Assembly (NCBI GenBank): GCA_024666565.1
Contig: CP088295.1
Location: forward strand, 1,612,001 to 1,676,000
Direction: 5' to 3'
Source of the DNA: Svornostia abyssi
GTDB taxonomy: Bacteria; Actinomycetota; Thermoleophilia; Solirubrobacterales; Solirubrobacteraceae
DNA: 64,000 nt
Positions 46,578 through 57,475 of the stretch are shown here, piece after piece. The translations under genes and the position numbers were made by a program. The notes below the pieces were generated by a model, which worked only from the letters and a program-made list of their open reading frames with translations, had not been told where the DNA came from and did not search any database. The stretch's first letter is position 1; every line of letters begins with the position of its first letter.

Positions 46578-49500
46578 ATGCGCACCTGTCTTCGCGCGGC
46601 GCTCCTGCCGCTGCTCGCCATCGCCCTGCTGTTCACGTCCGTGGGGGGCAGCTCATGCGCTCCCGGAGGACTCCGGGAATCCCGGCAAGGTCCGGTTCGT
46701 CAAGCGCTCGGCGTCCGCGTTCGACCAGTACTCCACGCAGGCGTACAGCACGTGGCTCAACCAGAAGCTCTGGCGCTTCCAGGTCTCCGACGACTTCTTC
46801 CGCGACAAGACGTCGTGGTACACGCGGGGCTGGGTGTACTGGAACTCCTTCGGCATCTGGCCCGACGATCCGCAGGCCTCCACCTACGGCCTGAAGACCG
46901 CCTCCGGCGCCGACGTGTACCTCAAGTACGGCTCCGAGGACGGGGCCGCGGACCGCCGCGCAGGTGACATCACGAACCCGGCGTTCCGCGCCGCGCGGGT
47001 GGCGGAGCTGAAGGAGCTCCTCACGCACGGGTACAAGGGCGCGTGGATCGACGACGTCAACCTCGATCTCGATCTGTGGGAGCGCAACGGCACGACGCGG
47101 GCGACGCCGTACAGCCCATGGCTCGGCCGGACCGTCACCGCCGCGGACTGGCGCATCGCCATGACGGTGTTCATGGAGGAGATCCGGGCGGCGATCCCCG
47201 ACAAGGAACTGATGCACAACGCCGTCTGGTACCACGGGCGTGTCGGCACGTCGCGCGAGTACTTCCCGGAGGTCGATCGGCTGATCAAGTCGGCCGACTA
47301 CGTCAACAAGGAGTGGGGGATCAACGCGGACTCCGGCCTGGGCGGCGGGTTGGATCAGTGGAGCCAGGACGCGCTCTTCAGCCACTTCGACAAGGTGCAC
47401 CGGCTCGGCCGCGGCGTCGTCATCGACGATGACGCCGCCAGCAACGCCGAGCGCAACTACGTCCTGGCGAACTACCTGCTCGTGAGCGACGGCAAGGACG
47501 GCATCACCGACACGTCGCAGACGCCCGTCAACTGGTGGCCGGGCTGGGACACCGACCTCGGCCAGCCGAAGGGCCCGCGCTACAAGTGGCAGGGAGCGAT
47601 CCGGCGGGACTTCGCCGGTGGCACGGCGATCATCAAGGAGCAGGGCGCACCGGCCGGGGACGTCACGTTCGGCGGCCCGATGCAGACGCTGGACGGCGCG
47701 ACGGTCTCAAAGGTGACGCTCGGTCCGCGACAGGGAGTCGTGCTCAAGGGGACGCCGGTGGTCCCGACCTTCAGCAGGCCGACGATCACCTCCGGGCCCG
47801 GCGGCTGGTACTTCGACAACTGGAACGGCTTCTCCATCACCGGCACGAACCTCAAGGACGCCGAGGTGACGATCGGTGGGCGACCGCCCGCGCGGATCGA
47901 CCAGCAGACCGACACCGCCATCGACATGACGCTCTCGCCGGTCGAGAGCCCCGGGCCGCAGGAGGTCAAGGTCACCAACCCGGCCGGCAGCGCGACGACG
48001 ACGTTCACGTACACGCTGCGACCCGGCACGGGGCCGTCGCCGACGATCTCGTCGCTGTCGGCCACGAAGGGCTTCTACGACGTCGCCACCCCGGTGACCA
48101 TCTCGGGTGCGAACTTCGTCAGCCCGACGGTCACCCTCGACGGGGAGCCCCTGACCCCGACGGCCACCTCCTCCGGGAGCATCACAGTGACGATCCCGAA
48201 GGGCGTCGCGCCCGGGCCGTCCGTGCTCAAGGTGACGACGAACGCGGGGACGGCGACCACCACGTTCACGTGTGAGGCGCGATCCGTGGCGCCGGCGCCC
48301 ACGATCTCGTCGATGACCCCGACGAAGGGCTTCTTCGATGTCGCGACGCCGGTGACGATCACGGGGACCTACCTCACGGGCGCGCTGGTGACGGTCAACG
48401 GCTCGTCGGTGACGCCGTCGTCCGTGTCCGCGACGAGTGTCGCGCTCACGGTGCCGGCTGGCACGGCCACAGGCAGCGTCCCGATCAAGATCACGACGGC
48501 CGGCGGCTCGGTCACGACGACGTTCACCCGCGAGGCGCGCCCGGTCAACCCGGCTCCGGCGATCACCGGCGTGTCGCGCTCGCTCGACCAGGCGAACAAC
48601 CGGTTCATCGCGACCATCACGGGCACGGGATTCACCGGTGCGACGCGCGTCGATTTCGGCACGGTCGCGTCGCCCGCGATCACGGTGAACTCGAGCACGC
48701 AGATCACGGCCGTCGTTCCCGCCCAGACGGGGCCGCTCACCGTGAGTGTGCGCGTCACGACGCCGGCGGGCACGAGCCCGGTCGTCGTCCCCGGCACGTG
48801 GCAGTACTTCGGCGCGCCGAAGATCACGTCCGTCACGCCGAGTCGCGGTGTGGCCGGCACGCAGGTCGAGGTCCGGGGGACGGGGCTCGAATTCGCACGG
48901 GCGACGGTCGGCGGCAGGGTGCCGGCGTCGGTGTCCTACCCCGACCAGTTCGACTTCCTGGCCCCCTCGGGTCTCACGGGCACCCAGCCTGTGGTCCTCA
49001 CCACGCCCGAGGGCACGGCGTCGACGACGTTCACGTACGAGCCGGTCCCCACGATCGCGAGCCTCAGCGTCACGAAGGGCTACGTCGATGTCGCGACGCC
49101 GCTCGAGCTGAAGGGGACCAACCTGATCGGCACGACGGTGAAGGTCAACGGCACGACGGTCGTGCCGTCGAAGGTCACACCGACGAGCATGGTGCTCACC
49201 GTGCCGAAGGGCACGGCGGCAGGGAACGCGACGATCGCGGTGACCGGCCCGGGCGGCACCGCGACGACGACGTTCGCGTACATCACGCGGACCTCGACGG
49301 CGCCGACCATCACCGGAATCAGCGCCACGTCGTGGTACTGGAACATCGCGACGCAGGTCACGATCTCCGGCACGAACCTGTCGGCGGCGACGCTGCAGGT
49401 CAACGGCACGACGGTCACCCCGAAGTCGAGGACCGCCACTGCGGTCACGGTCCTGCTGCCCGTCGGCAGCACGCCGGGCACGGTGGCGACGATCACCCTC

Positions 49501-49962
49501 TCCACGACCGCGGGCACCGCGACCACGCTCTACAACTGGGCCCCGTACCTGGCGACGAGCGTCGCCCCGAACGGGACGTTCGAAGCGGGCGTCGGCAGCT
49601 GGACGGCGGGCTCGGGCGTGACGATGACGTCGGCGACCGATCAGAAGCGCAGCGGGACCCGGTCGCTGAAGTACGTCACCACCGGCGCCGGCATCCCGGT
49701 GGAGTCGCTGGCGACGTCGGGCATCGCCGGCCGCTACCAGGTGGGCGGCTGGGCGCTGGTCCCCGCCGGGGTCGTGTGGTCGCTCGACCTCACGGACGCA
49801 ACGGGCGCGATCTACGCCCGTGCGAGCGCGGTCGGCACCGGCGCGTGGCAGTACGTGTCGGTGGTCGGCGTCACGGCGTCGACCCGGCCCGGCGTGAAGT
49901 TCCGGACCGCCTCGGGCGCGACCGCCTGGCTCGATGACGTGGCGGTGCAGGCCGCCACGTAG
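46578..49962 (+). CDS. Secreted GHL15-like glycosidase with seven IPT/TIG domains and a C-terminal carbohydrate-binding-like domain; one apparent frameshift
   Basis: 1127 aa after correction. The signal peptide (RAALLPLLAIALLFTSVG) is in the frame of ATG 46578; the mature protein is in the next frame. One G too many in G6 at 46643-46648 explains it, giving SVGAAHALPEDSG. Residues ~30-330: putative glycosidase TIM barrel (GWVYWNSFGIWPDD, YKGAWIDDVNLDLDL, MHNAVWYHGR, YVNKEWGINADSG), like hypothetical glycosyl hydrolase family 15. Then seven IPT/TIG Ig-like repeats (PTISSLSATKGFYDVATPVT and so on). Last ~130 residues: jelly-roll CBM-like domain (NGTFEAGVGSWTAGSG ... ATAWLDDVAVQ). Probably degrades an extracellular polysaccharide. 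Confidence 0.72.
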
Positions 49963-49968
49963 GCCACT

Positions 49969-50001
49969 GTCCTGCGCCCTCACTCGTTGGGGGCGCAGGA
50001 C
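49969..50001. terminator. Bidirectional terminator between convergent genes
   Basis: Perfect 11-bp stem GTCCTGCGCCC/GGGCGCAGGAC with an 11-nt loop, 7 nt after the glycosidase stop and 11 nt after the stop of the convergent NHL gene. Confidence 0.75.
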
Positions 50002-50011
50002 GCCTGGCGGC

Positions 50012-53000
50012 TCAGGGGCAGCGGAGCTTCGCGTTCCGCTTCTTGGCCGCCCGGCACAGCTGACGCTCCGTGAGATCCCGTTCCGCGGGCCTCAGGGCGA
50101 CCTTCACCGTCCGGGTACTCGCCGCGCCCACGCCGCCGGGCGGGGGTGAACGTGACCTTCAGCGAGAGCGGAAGCCGCCGCTTCCTCTTGTACGTCTTGT
50201 TCGCGGCCGAGCTCAGCTTGAACGTCAGCGGCACGGCGCCCGGCGCGGTCACCGTCTTCTTGATGGTCTTGAACACCGGGGCGCGCCGCGCGGAGGCGGC
50301 GGCGCTCCGTCCGCCGAGTCCGCCGCCGGGGGTCACCGACAGGGTTCCGGCGCTCGGCACGAACACGTGGGCGCCGCCCGGAACGCCCACGGGAACCAGC
50401 GGCGCGGCGGCTTCGATCGTCAGCGACGCCCTGCACCCGAGGGCCCGGCCGTTCGCGTCGCCGAACCGCTGGAACCCCGGCGGCGCTGGGACGCTCTTGC
50501 CGTCGTCGAGACGGTCCCCCGGGAAGTACTGACGCGCCCAGCATTGGAAGCCGAACTCGGTGGGCTGCCCGAGGAACGACACGGACTGCGACGTCTGACA
50601 CCGCCGCTGGGAGTAGTCGATGTCGCACTCCGCGGCGCGGATGTCGACGAACGGCTGGAAGATGCGCTGCGTCCCGACGTGCCACCACGTGTTCGTGTCC
50701 TCGTGCTGGAAGGCGACGGTCGTCTTCAGTGTGCAGCGTGCGCCTTTCGGGCAGGGCACCTTCACGGTCGAGCAGAGTGCCCCGATGGTGCCGCCCCGGT
50801 CAGATTCGCACTCGGACCATGCGTGGTTGAAGCTCGTCGTGCCGTCGGTCGAGATGTCGCACGCGTTGGGATCCTTGGAGAACAGGCTGCCGCGACCGGT
50901 CGCGAGGAACGGGTTGACCTCGCACGACAGCGGTTCGGTCTTCTTCGCGTTGATCGAGAAGTCGCGCCGCGCGGGCGTGGGGTCGACGACGTTGCCGGCC
51001 CCGATGGCCGCGACCTCGAAGCGGTGCGCGCCGACCGCGAGCGGGGCGGTCGTGTACGAGCCGCGGTCGCACGTCGACCAGGCGCCGCCGTCGACGCGGC
51101 ACTGGAACTTCGCCCCGGGGGTGTCGCTGCGGTAGGTGAACGTCGGGACCGTCAGCCAGCCGCCGCCCTCGGGTCCGCCGGTGACGAACGTGTCGGGCGC
51201 GGGCGCGCCCGGGCCGGTGGCCACGACGACGTCGCCGGTGTAGGTGTACGGCAGGCCCGCCGAGCACGCCGAGACGTTGCCCGCCGCGTCGGTCGCGGTT
51301 GCGTAGAAGGCCTGGTTGCCAGGTGGGACGCCGACGACGAAGCCGGGCGAGGCGAAGTCGGCGGCCGCGCCGATCGCTCCCGCCGGTCCGCTGCACGTCT
51401 CGTTGGTGAAGACCCACACGCTGGAGCCCGCCTCGGCGGTCCCCTGCACGCGCGGGCTCGGGTCGTTCGCCGGGCTGGCGGGCGAGGTGGCGGTGATGAC
51501 CGGCGGCGCCGGCGGCGTCGAGTCCTCGACGTACGTCGCGCCGGGCGTGCAGAACGACTCGATGCCGCCGGCGACGGCACGCGCCGTGAACTGGGTGGTC
51601 GTGTTGTCGGCGACCGTCACGACCAGGCCGGCGGCGAACTCCTCACGCGTGCCCGTGGCGATCGGCGCGCCGACGCAGCCCAGGCCCCGGTAGATGCGGA
51701 TGGTGGTGCCTGCCACGGTCGTGCCGCGGATGCGCGGGGCGTTCTGGTTCGACGGGCTCGACGGGGTGAAGCCGGTGATCGTCGGCTGCGGCGGCGCGAT
51801 CGGGTTGCGGAACTTCGACACCCGCGCGCCGCTGTACTCGCCGACGTAGAGGGTCCCGAGCGGGGAGACCTCGAGGCTCCAGGACTGGGAGATCTCGCCA
51901 CCCTTGCCGCCGGCCGCCCCGGCGCGGCAGTGCGTGCTCTCGCTGCAGACCGCGAACACGTTGGGGAAGCGGTCGTCGACGTTCTTGCCCAGCACGGCCT
52001 GGAACGTGCCCTGCCACGTGATGATCTGCACGCGGTCGGCGAGCCGCTCGCTCACATACATGTTGCCCGCCGAGTCGCCGGTGACGCCGCTGGGGCTGGT
52101 GAACTCGCCGCCCTTGCCGCCCGGCGACACCGGGCACGCAGAGGGTGGCGGCGTTGCAGATCTTCGTCCCCGGGCCCATGACGTCCTTGCCGAGCACCCG
52201 TTCGAACGACCCGTCGGAGCTGAGCACGGTGACGCTGTTGCTCTGATGGTCGGTGACGAAGACGCGATCGCCGACGCCCGTCCCGATGCCCTCGACTGCC
52301 GCCCACTGGCCGCCGCGCGGGAGGCCGGTGGGCGACGCGGCACCGCAGAGCAGGACGCTGATGCAGCGGTCCATTCCGGGACCGCCGACGTCCTTGCCGA
52401 CCATGAGATTGAAGCCGTCTGCCGCGTTGAACTTCTGCACGCGCGGGTTTGCGACCTCGGCCACCCAGTAGGAGCCCGTCGAGTCGAACGCGATGCCGCG
52501 GGGCTTGTCGAACGAGCCGGGGATGCCCGTGGCGCCGCCGGTTCTGCACGCCGACGCGACGGTGCAGCTCTGGACGGCCGCGGCCCCGGTGCTGACACCC
52601 TCGCCCATCGTGCGGAGAAACGCGCCGTCGGTGGTGAACACCGAGATGCGGTTCGCGTCCGTCTCGGCGACGTAGACCTCGCCGCTCTTGCTCACCGCGA
52701 TCCCGCTCGGGGAGGACAGCGCCCCGCCGTTGGGCGCACGCTCGCCCGCCCGGCAGTCGGCCGCCACCGTGCAGACGCCGAACTGCCCGGGCAGGTCCTT
52801 GTGCACGCTCCAGCCCCAGGCGCGCAGGAACGCCCCGTCGGCGGTGAACTTGGAGACGCGGTCCATGAAGTCGTCGGCGACGTAGACGTTGCCCTCGGCG
52901 TCGATCGCGGTGTCTGCCGCGGTCCGGAACGTGCCGCCGTCCGTGTCGGCCTGGCTGCCCGTGACGCAGTTCGCGGCGACGGTGCAGATGTCGGCGCCCG

Positions 53001-53109
53001 GGCCGCCGACGTCGTTGCCGAAGCTGCGCTCCCACGTGGGTGCCGCGTCTGCTGCGGGCGCGCAGGCCAGCAGGAGGGCGAGACCCAGCAGCGACAGAGC
53101 GCGGTGCAT
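50012..53109 (-). CDS. Secreted NHL-repeat protein with Ig-like modules, two apparent frameshifts
   Basis: 1031 aa after correction. Signal peptide ALSLLGLALLLACAPAADA. Residues 25-460: NHL beta-propeller with blades such as AIDAEGNVYVADDFMDRVSK, GIAVSKSGEVYVAETDANRI and GVTGDSAGNMYVSERLADRV; between blades a conserved Cys pair recurs (CTVAANC, CTVAADC, CTVASAC, CISVLLC). Two Ig-like modules follow (TITGFTPSSPSNQNAPRIRG; PVITATSPASPANDPSPRVQ), then a Cys-rich region and a basic C-terminus (ERQLCRAAKKRNAKLRCP). Extra bases: GCCCGGC at 52119-52125 and GCCGGGC at 50135-50141. Without them the frame is continuous to TGA 50012. Function unknown; probably surface-bound. Confidence 0.78.
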
Positions 53110-53160
53110 TACTCAGGATCGTGGCAGATACAGGACCACCACGAAAGCGTCGCGCTGTCC

Positions 53161-54537
53161 TCAGCCGCGCACCGTCACACGCCGGGACGCGCCGAGTTCG
53201 GTCAGGCGGCCGTTGCGGTCGAACGCGCGCAGCGTGATGCGGTACGTGCCGGCGCGCAGCTTCTTGCCGCCGACCCGGCCGTTCCACGCGACGGTCGACG
53301 CGCCCTTCTTCCGCGTGCCGAACGGCACGCGGCCCACGGGCACGAGCCGGGGGACGCGGCGGCCGAGCACCCGCACGGTGCCCTGCTCGCGCTGGACGAG
53401 GATCCCGACCGACGTCGATGCCCGCAGGCGGATCGGCAGGTTCACCTTCGGCTGCTCGACCTGCACGGTGAGCGGCGCGGTGAACTGCTGGATCGCCGGG
53501 ACGCCCTCGGAGATCGAGATCCCGCTGAAGTTCCGGCGCTGGCCGAGCGACAGGCCCGCGGGGGCGATGAGGCCCTGCGTCTGCGTGTCGTAGACGAAGA
53601 GCTTGACGTCCTTCAACTCTCCCGTGCCCGTCGAGGACAGCCAGCCGAGGTACCGGCCGTCTCCCGACCAGTCGGGGTCGCTGCGGGTCTCGCCGGTCGC
53701 GCGGGCCGGGAGGTTCGGCAGCGTGAGGGGCGCCGGTGGTGTGGCGGCGTTCAGCGCGAGGGTCTCGAGGGCGCCGCGGCGGGCGATTGTCACCTCGTTC
53801 GGGCGGCCGGGGATCATCGCGATCGCGTCGACGGACGTCCCGCTGCCGAGGTCCCGCAGCCGCGGCGTGCCGTTGACCGGGCCGTCGACGATCCCGGTGA
53901 ACGATGTCGAGGTGCCGGCGGTCTGCGTGCGGTACCCGTACAGCAGCTTGCTCCCGGTCGCGTCGAGTTGCGCGCTGAACGGGGTGATCACGCCGAACTG
54001 GCCGAAGCTGTCGCCGTCGGGGATGTCGAACTCGGGCGTGCCGATCGTCGGGAACGGGCCCCCGGGCAGCGCGGAGACGTCGACGACGCCCACCTGTGCG
54101 ACGGCCGACTGGCTGCGCGCCATGCCGATGATCGCCCGGCGGCCGTCGCCGGAGAGCGCGATGCCGGCCGCGCTGTTGAACCGCTCGGTGGTGAACGGGT
54201 TCGGGATCTGCACCGGCGCGCCACTCGGGAGCGCGACGACGTGGTAGGTCGGCTCACCCGCGCTCAGCGAGCGGCGGAAGGCGAGGCGGGTGCCGTCGTC
54301 GGAGAGCGTCGGGTCGATCTCGCGGCTCGCGGTGTTCACCCCGGCGGGCACCTTGTTCGCGCCGACGAGCTGGAGCGCCTGCGGGAAGGGGTTGACGAAC
54401 AGGATGTCCAGGTTGACCGGCGCGGTCTGACCGGGTGCGCTCGCGGTCAGTGCGACCGTCAGCCCCGCGTGGGCCGGCGCGGCTCCCGCGGCCAGGGCGA
54501 TGATTCCGAGGGTCGAAGCGGTCAGGCAGGGTCGCAT
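53161..54537 (-). CDS. Secreted TolB/WD40-like beta-propeller protein
   Basis: 458 aa from ATG 54537. Signal peptide LGIIALAAGAAPAHA. Propeller-like blades: PTLSDDGTRLAFRRSLSAGE, IALSGDGRRAIIGMA, PFSAQLDATGSKLLYGYRTQ and SDPDWSGDGRYLGWLSSTG (S-D-D-G turns as in TolB/PD40). A C-terminal domain (GRRVPRLVPVGRVPFGTRKK ... WNGRVGGKKLRAGTYRITLR) resembles FlgD/Ig-like C-terminal modules often found at the end of secreted actinobacterial proteins. 51 nt before the NHL gene start on the same strand, so the two may form an operon led by the NHL gene. Divergent from the LuxR array. Confidence 0.72.
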   Translation of the reverse strand: MRPCLTASTLGIIALAAGAAPAHAGLTVALTASAPGQTAPVNLDILFVNPFPQALQLVGANKVPAGVNTASREIDPTLSDDGTRLAFRRSLSAGEPTYHVVALPSGAPVQIPNPFTTERFNSAAGIALSGDGRRAIIGMARSQSAVAQVGVVDVSALPGGPFPTIGTPEFDIPDGDSFGQFGVITPFSAQLDATGSKLLYGYRTQTAGTSTSFTGIVDGPVNGTPRLRDLGSGTSVDAIAMIPGRPNEVTIARRGALETLALNAATPPAPLTLPNLPARATGETRSDPDWSGDGRYLGWLSSTGTGELKDVKLFVYDTQTQGLIAPAGLSLGQRRNFSGISISEGVPAIQQFTAPLTVQVEQPKVNLPIRLRASTSVGILVQREQGTVRVLGRRVPRLVPVGRVPFGTRKKGASTVAWNGRVGGKKLRAGTYRITLRAFDRNGRLTELGASRRVTVRG

Positions 54538-54642
54538 GGTGCGGAAGTACACCAGATCGACCGAAATCGCAGGGAGTATCCCGCCCGCACATGGACGGTC
54601 GCAGGGTGCGGCCGTGCTGGCACGCCCCGTACCATCCGCTCG

Positions 54643-57437
54643 ATGGCCGACCCCGCCCTGCTCGAGCGCGACGACGAACTGGCGCTCGTTGACGAGATGC
54701 TGGCCTCCGCGGGTGCCGGCGAGGGGCGGTTTCTCCTCATCGAGGGGCTCGCCGGGATCGGCAAGACGCGCGTGCTGACGGAGGTCCGCCGTCGCGCCGG
54801 GTCGCGCAAGCGGGTGCTCACGGCCCGGGGGAGCGAGCTGGAGGCCGCGTTCCCCTTCGGCGCCGCACGCCAACTGTTCGAGGGCGTCATGGCCGACCCC
54901 GAGCTGCGCGAGATCGCGCTCGCGGGTGCGGGCGCTGCCGCGGGCGACGTCCTCGGCGCGCCCACCGGGAACACGCAGGCGGGCAACGCGTCGTTCGCGG
55001 TGCTGCACGGGCTGTACTGGCTGACGCTGAACCTCGCCGAGGAGCAGCCGCTGGTCCTCGCCGTCGACGACCTGCAGTGGGTCGACCGGCCGTCCCTGCG
55101 CTTCCTGGCCTACCTCGTGCGCAGACTGGAGGGCGCGCCGGTCCTGCTGGCCGCGACGCTGCGCAGTTCCGAGCCGGGCATCGATCCGGCGCTGCTGGCC
55201 GAGGTCGTGCGGGACGCCGCCGTGGAGTCCCTGCAGCCGCGCCCGCTCAGCGAGGAGGCGGTCGGCGGCCTCATCGAGGAGCGTCTCGGCGTCGCAGGCG
55301 ACGAGGCCTTCGTCGCGGCGTGTCACCGGTCGACGGGCGGCAACCCGCTGCTCCTGCACCAGCTGCTGGTCGCGCTCGCGGCGGACGCCGTCAGCCCGGT
55401 GGAGGCCAACGTCGACATGGTCCGCCAGATCGCCCCGCGTGCGGTCTCGCGGACCGTGCTGCTGCGGCTCGCCCGTCTGCCCGAGCAGGCCGCCGCCGTC
55501 GCCCGCGCCGCCGCGATCCTCGGCGAGCATGCCGCGCCCGACGTCGTGGCGGCACTCGCCGGGCTCGCGCCCGAGGAGCTGGTCGAGACGACCGGGGCGC
55601 TCATCAAGGCCGAGATCCTGCGCGCCGACCCGCCGATCGGCTTCGCGCACCCGCTGGTCCGCGACGCCATCTATCAGGAGATCCCGCCCGCCGAGCGCGA
55701 GTTGCTGCACGGCCGCGCCGCCGAGGTCCTGCGCGACGCGGACGCCCCCGCCGAGCACATCGCCACCCAGCTGCTGCTCACGCCTGCGCGGGCGACACCC
55801 TGGGTGGTGGAGACCTCGATGGCCGCCGGCTACGAGGCGATCTCCCGCGGCGCACCGGACGGCGCGGTCGCGTACTTCCAGCGCGCGCTCGATGAGCCGC
55901 CGGCGCCCGACGAGCGTGTCGCGGTGGTCGGCGCGCTCGGGATCATCGAGGCCCAGACCAGCGGCCCGGGGGCCGTGGAGCACCTCCGCGAGGTGCTGGA
56001 GTCCTCCGACGATCCCTTCGCCCGCGCCGGGGTCGCGCAGATCCTCAGCCGCACGCTGATCTTCACGGGCGCCCCGGAGGAGGGCAGCGCGGTGGCGGCC
56101 GCCGCGCGCGACGCGCTGCCGGACACCCCGGAGGCGCGCGACATCCGCCTGGGCCTGGAGGCCGTCCGGGTCATCGCGGCGGTCTTCGGCGTGGTCGACG
56201 ACGCGCAGCTCGCGCTGCTGGCCCAGCACCGGCACCCGCCGCCCGACGCGGGCGTGGGCGAGAAGCTGCTCGCGTCGATGGCCGTCTACGCGTGGTCGCA
56301 GACCGACGGCACCGCCGCGGAGTGCTGCGACGCCGCCCTGGCGCTGCTGCGCGACGGCGGGCTGAGCATCGCGGACGACCCGCTGACTGCGACCGGCGCG
56401 TTCGCGGTCCTCCAGTTCGCCGCGCACGACGAGCTCCTCGACATCTGGGCCCGCGAACGCGCCGAGGCCTACCGGACGGGCTCGCTGCTGCTGACCTCCA
56501 CCATCCACAACTGGTACGGCGGGGCGCTGCTGCGCCGCGGCGACCTCGGCCAGGCGCGCGAGGAGTTCGAGACCGGGCACCGGCAGTTCCGCCAGTGGGG
56601 GGTACAGCCCCGAAGTGCTGACGGTGAGCGCCTGCCACCTCGTCGTCCTCCTCACCGAGCAGGGCGAGCTCGCGCGGGCGCGGGAACTGCACGGCGGGCT
56701 GGTGGCGCCCGAGCGCGACGCGATCGCCACGTTCCACTGGCTGTACTCCGATGCCGTCCTCCTCCTCGCCGAGGGACGGCCCGACCAGGCGCTGGAACGC
56801 TGCGATGAGCTGGCGGGGCGGATGACGTGGGTGACGCGACCGATCGACTACCCCTGGCCGCGGGTGCAGGCGCTGGCGCTGGACCGCGTCGGGCGCACGG
56901 AGGAGGCGGTGACGGTCGCCGAAGACTGGGTCGCGCAGGCACGTGCGTGGGGCGCTCCCGGAGAGGTCGGCGCGGCGCTGCGCGTCCTGGGCCTCGTGCA
57001 GCGCGACGCCCGGCTTGGACACGCTGCGGGAGGCCGTCGCCGTGCTCGACGGATCGTCGGCGCGGCTGGAGCTCGCCCAGGCGCTCGCCGCGCTGGGGTC
57101 GGCGATGCGGCGCGCGCGCGAGCCGTCGGAAGCGCGCGAGCCGCTGCGCCGCGCGCTGGACCTCGCGTCGGCGTGCGAGGCGCACGCGCTCGCCGCCCAC
57201 ATCCGCACCGAGCTGCAGGCCACGGGCGCCCGTCCGCGGAGCGACGCGCTGGCGGGCGTGGAGGCCCTGACGCCGAGTGAGCGCCGCGTCGCCGACCTCG
57301 CCGCGGCGGGGAACGCCAATCGCGAGATCGCCCAGCAGCTGTACGTCACCCCGAAGACCGTCGAGGTTCATCTGACCAACGCGTACCGCAAGCTCGGGAT
57401 CGGCTCGCGACGCGAGCTGGCGGGCGCGCTGGACTGA
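54643..57437 (+). CDS. LuxR-family AAA ATPase regulator 1 of 4, two apparent frameshifts
   Basis: 930 aa after correction, the same length as its neighbour. N-terminal AAA_16 ATPase: Walker A GLAGIGKT at residues 35-42, Walker B LVLAVDDLQWVD; STGGNPLLLHQLLVAL; HPLVRDAIYQEIPPAERELL. A long helical TPR-like region follows, then a C-terminal LuxR HTH (LTPSERRVADLAAAGNANRE, then LYVTPKTVEVHLTNAYRKLG). Layout as in MalT/LAL regulators, which bind an inducer with the TPR part and ATP with the AAA part. Frame breaks at G6 56597-56602 and GCCCGGC 57008-57014. ATG 54643 follows TACCAT by 7 nt. Confidence 0.85.
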
Positions 57438-57475
57438 CGACGCTCCTGCTGGCCTGCCACCGTAGGATTCCCGCC

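Noticed and set aside
53161..56730. 1189-aa minus-strand frame
   Set aside because: Only the part from 54537 down is real (signal peptide, propeller); the rest is antisense of the LuxR gene.
51904..56808. 1634-aa plus-strand reading frame
   Set aside because: Antisense of the NHL and propeller genes joined to LuxR regulator 1 by chance absence of stops; the real start is 54643.
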